From contig NZ_HG322950.1 in NCBI RefSeq assembly GCF_000689415.1, positions 5,215,501-5,279,500 on the forward strand: a stretch of DNA of 64,000 bases. Reading direction: 5' to 3'. Under the pieces are notes generated by a model that worked only from the letters and a program-made list of their open reading frames with translations, ran no database searches and had not been told where the DNA came from. Positions within the stretch are counted from its first letter, which is position 1; each line of letters begins with the position of its first letter. Of this stretch, positions 62,127 to 64,000 are shown piece by piece. The translations under genes were made by a program, and so were the position numbers. This DNA comes from Pseudomonas knackmussii B13 (GTDB lineage Bacteria > Pseudomonadota > Gammaproteobacteria > Pseudomonadales > Pseudomonadaceae).

Positions 62127-62387
62127 TCACTGGCAAGCCAGCACCGCAGCGCGCAGCTGCGCCTCATAACCCAGGCGCTGCTGCCGCTCAGCCAGCAACG
62201 CCCGCACCTTGACCTGCAGGCTATCCCCCTTCTTCAGCATCGCCGTCGCCCAACTCGGTTCCTCCACCGCCGGAGCCCGGCAAGGTACGGCGACCGGCAC
62301 CTCTACGCGCACCGTGCGCGGCTCAGGCTCGACCTGGCCGGCGCACCCAGCCAACGCAACTAATCCCCACAGCACCAGCCACTTCAT
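62127..62387 (-). CDS. Rz1-like outer-membrane spanin lipoprotein
   Basis: The 86-residue product has a lipoprotein signal with lipobox ALAGC and a mature part with proline- and valine-rich start (PEPRTVRVEVPVAVPCRAP). It overlaps the upstream Rz-like gene by 4 bases. Size and position fit an o-spanin, the outer-membrane half of the two-component system that fuses the membranes at phage lysis. The proline content is lower than in lambda Rz1. Confidence 0.75.
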   Translation of the reverse strand: MKWLVLWGLVALAGCAGQVEPEPRTVRVEVPVAVPCRAPAVEEPSWATAMLKKGDSLQVKVRALLAERQQRLGYEAQLRAAVLACQ

Positions 62388-62758
62388 AGACCCAACTCCT
62401 TGTCGATGATGTCGGACGCAATCTGCGCCGGGTCACCGTCGGCGTGCTCTTGCTGCAGGCGCTGTGCCGCGGCGTAGTGCTGGTCAGCCTGCTGCTGTGC
62501 ACTGGCGACAGCCTGGGTAGCCTTCGCCTGGCGCTGCTCGGCCTGGTTGGCCAGGCCTGCGATGGCGGTGTTCTGGTCGCCCACCAACGTTTCCAGATTG
62601 CCGCGGGCGGCGCGGCATGTAGTCAAGTCCTGGGCCGACTGGTCGAGCTGCGGCCGGTAGTGCCCGGCGGCCAGCCACACGCCCAGCCCGGCGCCCGCGG
62701 CTACCAGCAGCAGCACGGCAAGCACCAGGCCGGCCGCCTTCCAAGGGAAGCTCTGCAT
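62384..62758 (-). CDS. Rz-like inner-membrane spanin
   Basis: The 124-residue protein has one N-terminal membrane anchor (AAGLVLAVLLLVAAGAGLGVWL) and a long Gln/Ala-rich periplasmic coiled coil (NQAEQRQAKATQAVASAQQQ), the layout of i-spanins. It follows the endolysin gene and overlaps the o-spanin gene by 4 bases. This order, endolysin-Rz-Rz1, is that of a phage lysis cassette. A holin was not found in the window. Confidence 0.78.
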   Translation of the reverse strand: MQSFPWKAAGLVLAVLLLVAAGAGLGVWLAAGHYRPQLDQSAQDLTTCRAARGNLETLVGDQNTAIAGLANQAEQRQAKATQAVASAQQQADQHYAAAQRLQQEHADGDPAQIASDIIDKELGL

Positions 62759-62767
62759 GGCTCGCTC

Positions 62768-63181
62768 CTACGGGACGTCACGGTAGAAGGCGTGATGGCC
62801 GATCACCGCCGTGCGCTTCGCCTGCGCGGCCCAGGCTGGCGGCTTGGCCATGGTGGTGGCGTAGTAGTGTGTGGCCCCTCCGGTCGGGTCTGCCTGACTG
62901 CCGCTGATCACCGCCACAGCAGCTTCGCGGGCACGCATGTACTCGCCAGCCGGGATCTGATTCGCGCCGGATAGGTAGAGGTAGTTCGGGTCGTTCTTGT
63001 TCCAGCAGCTGAACTGCCAGGGCGCCTGGCAGACGCTGACGATGTCCTTCCCCCACCAGCCGGGCTTCGCCGCGCGGTTCCGGATCGTCCAGCCGACAGC
63101 GACCATGCCGGCCGCCCCTTCGCCGCGCGCTTCGCCCCACAGCGTCCGCGCCAGCACATCAACATCACGGTCTTGGCCCAT
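62768..63181 (-). CDS. Phage endolysin, SleB/Hydrolase_2-like
   Basis: The 137-residue protein matches cell-wall hydrolases of the SleB type: LARTLWGEARGEG with the catalytic glutamate, MVAVGWTIRNRAA, then the long loop CQAPWQFSCWNKNDPN, and ATHYYATTMAKPPAWA. These cleave the peptidoglycan glycan chain. There is no signal peptide, so export would rely on a holin. It lies between the tail fibre gene and the spanins. The codon at 63181 has a GAGGAAA ribosome site. Confidence 0.88.
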   Translation of the reverse strand: MGQDRDVDVLARTLWGEARGEGAAGMVAVGWTIRNRAAKPGWWGKDIVSVCQAPWQFSCWNKNDPNYLYLSGANQIPAGEYMRAREAAVAVISGSQADPTGGATHYYATTMAKPPAWAAQAKRTAVIGHHAFYRDVP

Positions 63182-63198
63182 GGTTTCCTCCGGGCATG

Positions 63199-63220
63199 AA
63201 AAAGCCCGCCAGGTGGCGGG
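63199..63220 (-). terminator. Terminator after the tail fibre gene
   Basis: On the minus strand AGCCCGCC-ACCT-GGCGGGCT is followed by TTTTCATG, between the tail fibre stop and the endolysin start. Confidence 0.8.
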
Positions 63221-63246
63221 CTCAGTTGCTGGGATGGTGGATTGAT

Positions 63247-64000
63247 TCAGGCGCCCTGGAGGGCGCGTAGTGCCGCCTTCGTTTCGTCGAGCTCCCGGCG
63301 CATCTTCTGCAGCATGGCGACCATGTCAGCGATCATGAACGAGGCGTCCATGCCCTGGTACACCGGGACTTCCTCGGTGAACGACCAGGCCGCGTCTTCG
63401 CCGTATGGGGTAAGGTCTGCCGGTTCTTCCACGCGCTCGGCGAGCAGGGTGTAGTTCGCCGCGCGGATATTACCGACGCGCTGGACCTGGTCCTTCGTGC
63501 CGGTGGCCACGTCGGGGTCTACCGCCTGCGCCTCGTGGGCGATGAAACCCTTACCCGGCTGGCCGTTGGATTTCCATATCCAGGTGGCAGGACGGTAGGC
63601 CAGCACCCGCGCTTCGGCCGCTTGGGGGTCGATATCAGCGACCTGGTCCTTGAGCCGGTAATCGGAGCTGGTGTTGTACGCAGTGGTGGTGCCGTTGGTG
63701 GTTATCGTACCTACCGTAGTCGCACCGTTGCTGATGAATGTTTCCAACGTCTGGTTGCCGGAGGCCACCCCGAGGCGCAGCGGCCCGGAGCCAGTGGCGT
63801 AGGCTGACAGCGTGCCCGCAGCACCGCGGTACATTCCGACGGTCTGTGTGCCGATAGGATCGCTAGAGCTGCTGCCTACGTACCAACCTCCTGATGGATC
63901 GAAGCGCATCCGTTCAGTGTTCGCCGTACCAAAAAGCAGTGGCAGCTGAGTGCCCGTACCAGTGGCGTTGACCATTATCTGAACGTAGACGCCGTTGTTC
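63247..64000 (-). CDS. Phage tail fibre/spike C-terminus with S74 chaperone domain, partial
   Basis: The frame is open past the right edge (codons for NNGVYVQIMVNATG run from base 64000), so only the C-terminal ~250 residues are seen. Repetitive Gly/Thr/Ser beta-type sequence leads to TSSDYRLKDQVADIDPQAAE, the start of a peptidase S74 intramolecular chaperone domain. Its Ser-Asp pair cuts the domain off after trimer folding. The end is a coiled coil (MVAMLQKMRRELDETKAALR). It belongs to the receptor-binding apparatus of a tailed prophage. Confidence 0.85.
   Translation of the reverse strand, partial: NNGVYVQIMVNATGTGTQLPLLFGTANTERMRFDPSGGWYVGSSSSDPIGTQTVGMYRGAAGTLSAYATGSGPLRLGVASGNQTLETFISNGATTVGTITTNGTTTAYNTSSDYRLKDQVADIDPQAAEARVLAYRPATWIWKSNGQPGKGFIAHEAQAVDPDVATGTKDQVQRVGNIRAANYTLLAERVEEPADLTPYGEDAAWSFTEEVPVYQGMDASFMIADMVAMLQKMRRELDETKAALRALQGA

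Noticed and set aside
60137..64000. Phage integrase, repressor or holin in the prophage end
   Set aside because: I looked in both strands and saw no recombinase, helix-turn-helix repressor or convincing holin; they must lie beyond the right edge or use unrecognised genes.

Overview
The window is a 64-kb piece of a high-GC Pseudomonas chromosome. Gene order from an acsB-type acetyl-CoA synthetase to the lactate operon follows, from memory, the PA4733-PA4772 region of P. aeruginosa. Several insertions, and a tmRNA gene where I would not expect one, suggest a related species of the P. aeruginosa group rather than P. aeruginosa itself. The first and last genes are cut by the window edges.

Layout. 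1-11.3 kb (mostly + strand): DJ-1/PfpI protein (partial), acetyl-CoA synthetase, MpaB/DUF2236 oxygenase-like protein, thiolase, orphan LuxR-type response regulator, a very large AsmA-like DUF748 protein, two tandem small DUF2845 secreted proteins and a rhomboid protease. 11.3-13.5 kb (-): CsbD and BON stress proteins and a membrane/TPR protein. 13.7-23.9 kb (-): the classical translation and RNA-metabolism block, read from right to left: tpiA, secG, tRNA-Leu(GAG), tRNA-fMet, rimP, nusA, infB, rbfA, truB, rpsO, pnp. 23.9-28.9 kb (-): rlmE, ftsH, folP, glmM. Then yhbY (+) and a leftward carA-leuE-carB-greA-DUF4149 operon, dapB, and the grpE-dnaK-dnaJ heat-shock operon behind a near-consensus sigma-32 promoter. 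recN (+) has a LexA box. fur and bamE are divergent, followed by ratA-rnfH (-) and smpB (+).

44.7-51.6 kb is a complete lactate-use module: lldR (-), a palindromic LldR operator, lldP, lldD and the Fe-S D-lactate dehydrogenase lldE. 51.8-53.9 kb is a PmrAB-like two-component pair. 54.4-57.7 kb encodes a single-chain biotin carboxylase/BCCP/carboxyltransferase. 57.7-58.9 kb is a CaCA-family antiporter preceded by a probable yybP-ykoY (Mn2+) riboswitch. A DJ-1-family protein and the tmRNA gene ssrA follow.

From the 3' end of ssrA to the right edge the DNA looks like one end of a prophage inserted at ssrA: S74-type tail fibre, SleB-like endolysin, overlapping Rz/Rz1-like spanins, then a less GC-rich cargo segment with a ClpP-fold protein, a coupled 58-codon gene and a zinc-ribbon/DUF4145 protein next to the attachment site. 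No integrase is in the window. This cargo segment is the best candidate for something undescribed, possibly anti-phage or exclusion functions.

Regulatory DNA readable directly includes the carAB leader (17-residue leader ORF plus terminator), terminators between tRNA-fMet and rimP, a terminator between lldP and lldD, a candidate sigma-54 promoter for the BON gene, and REP/REPIN-type palindromes.
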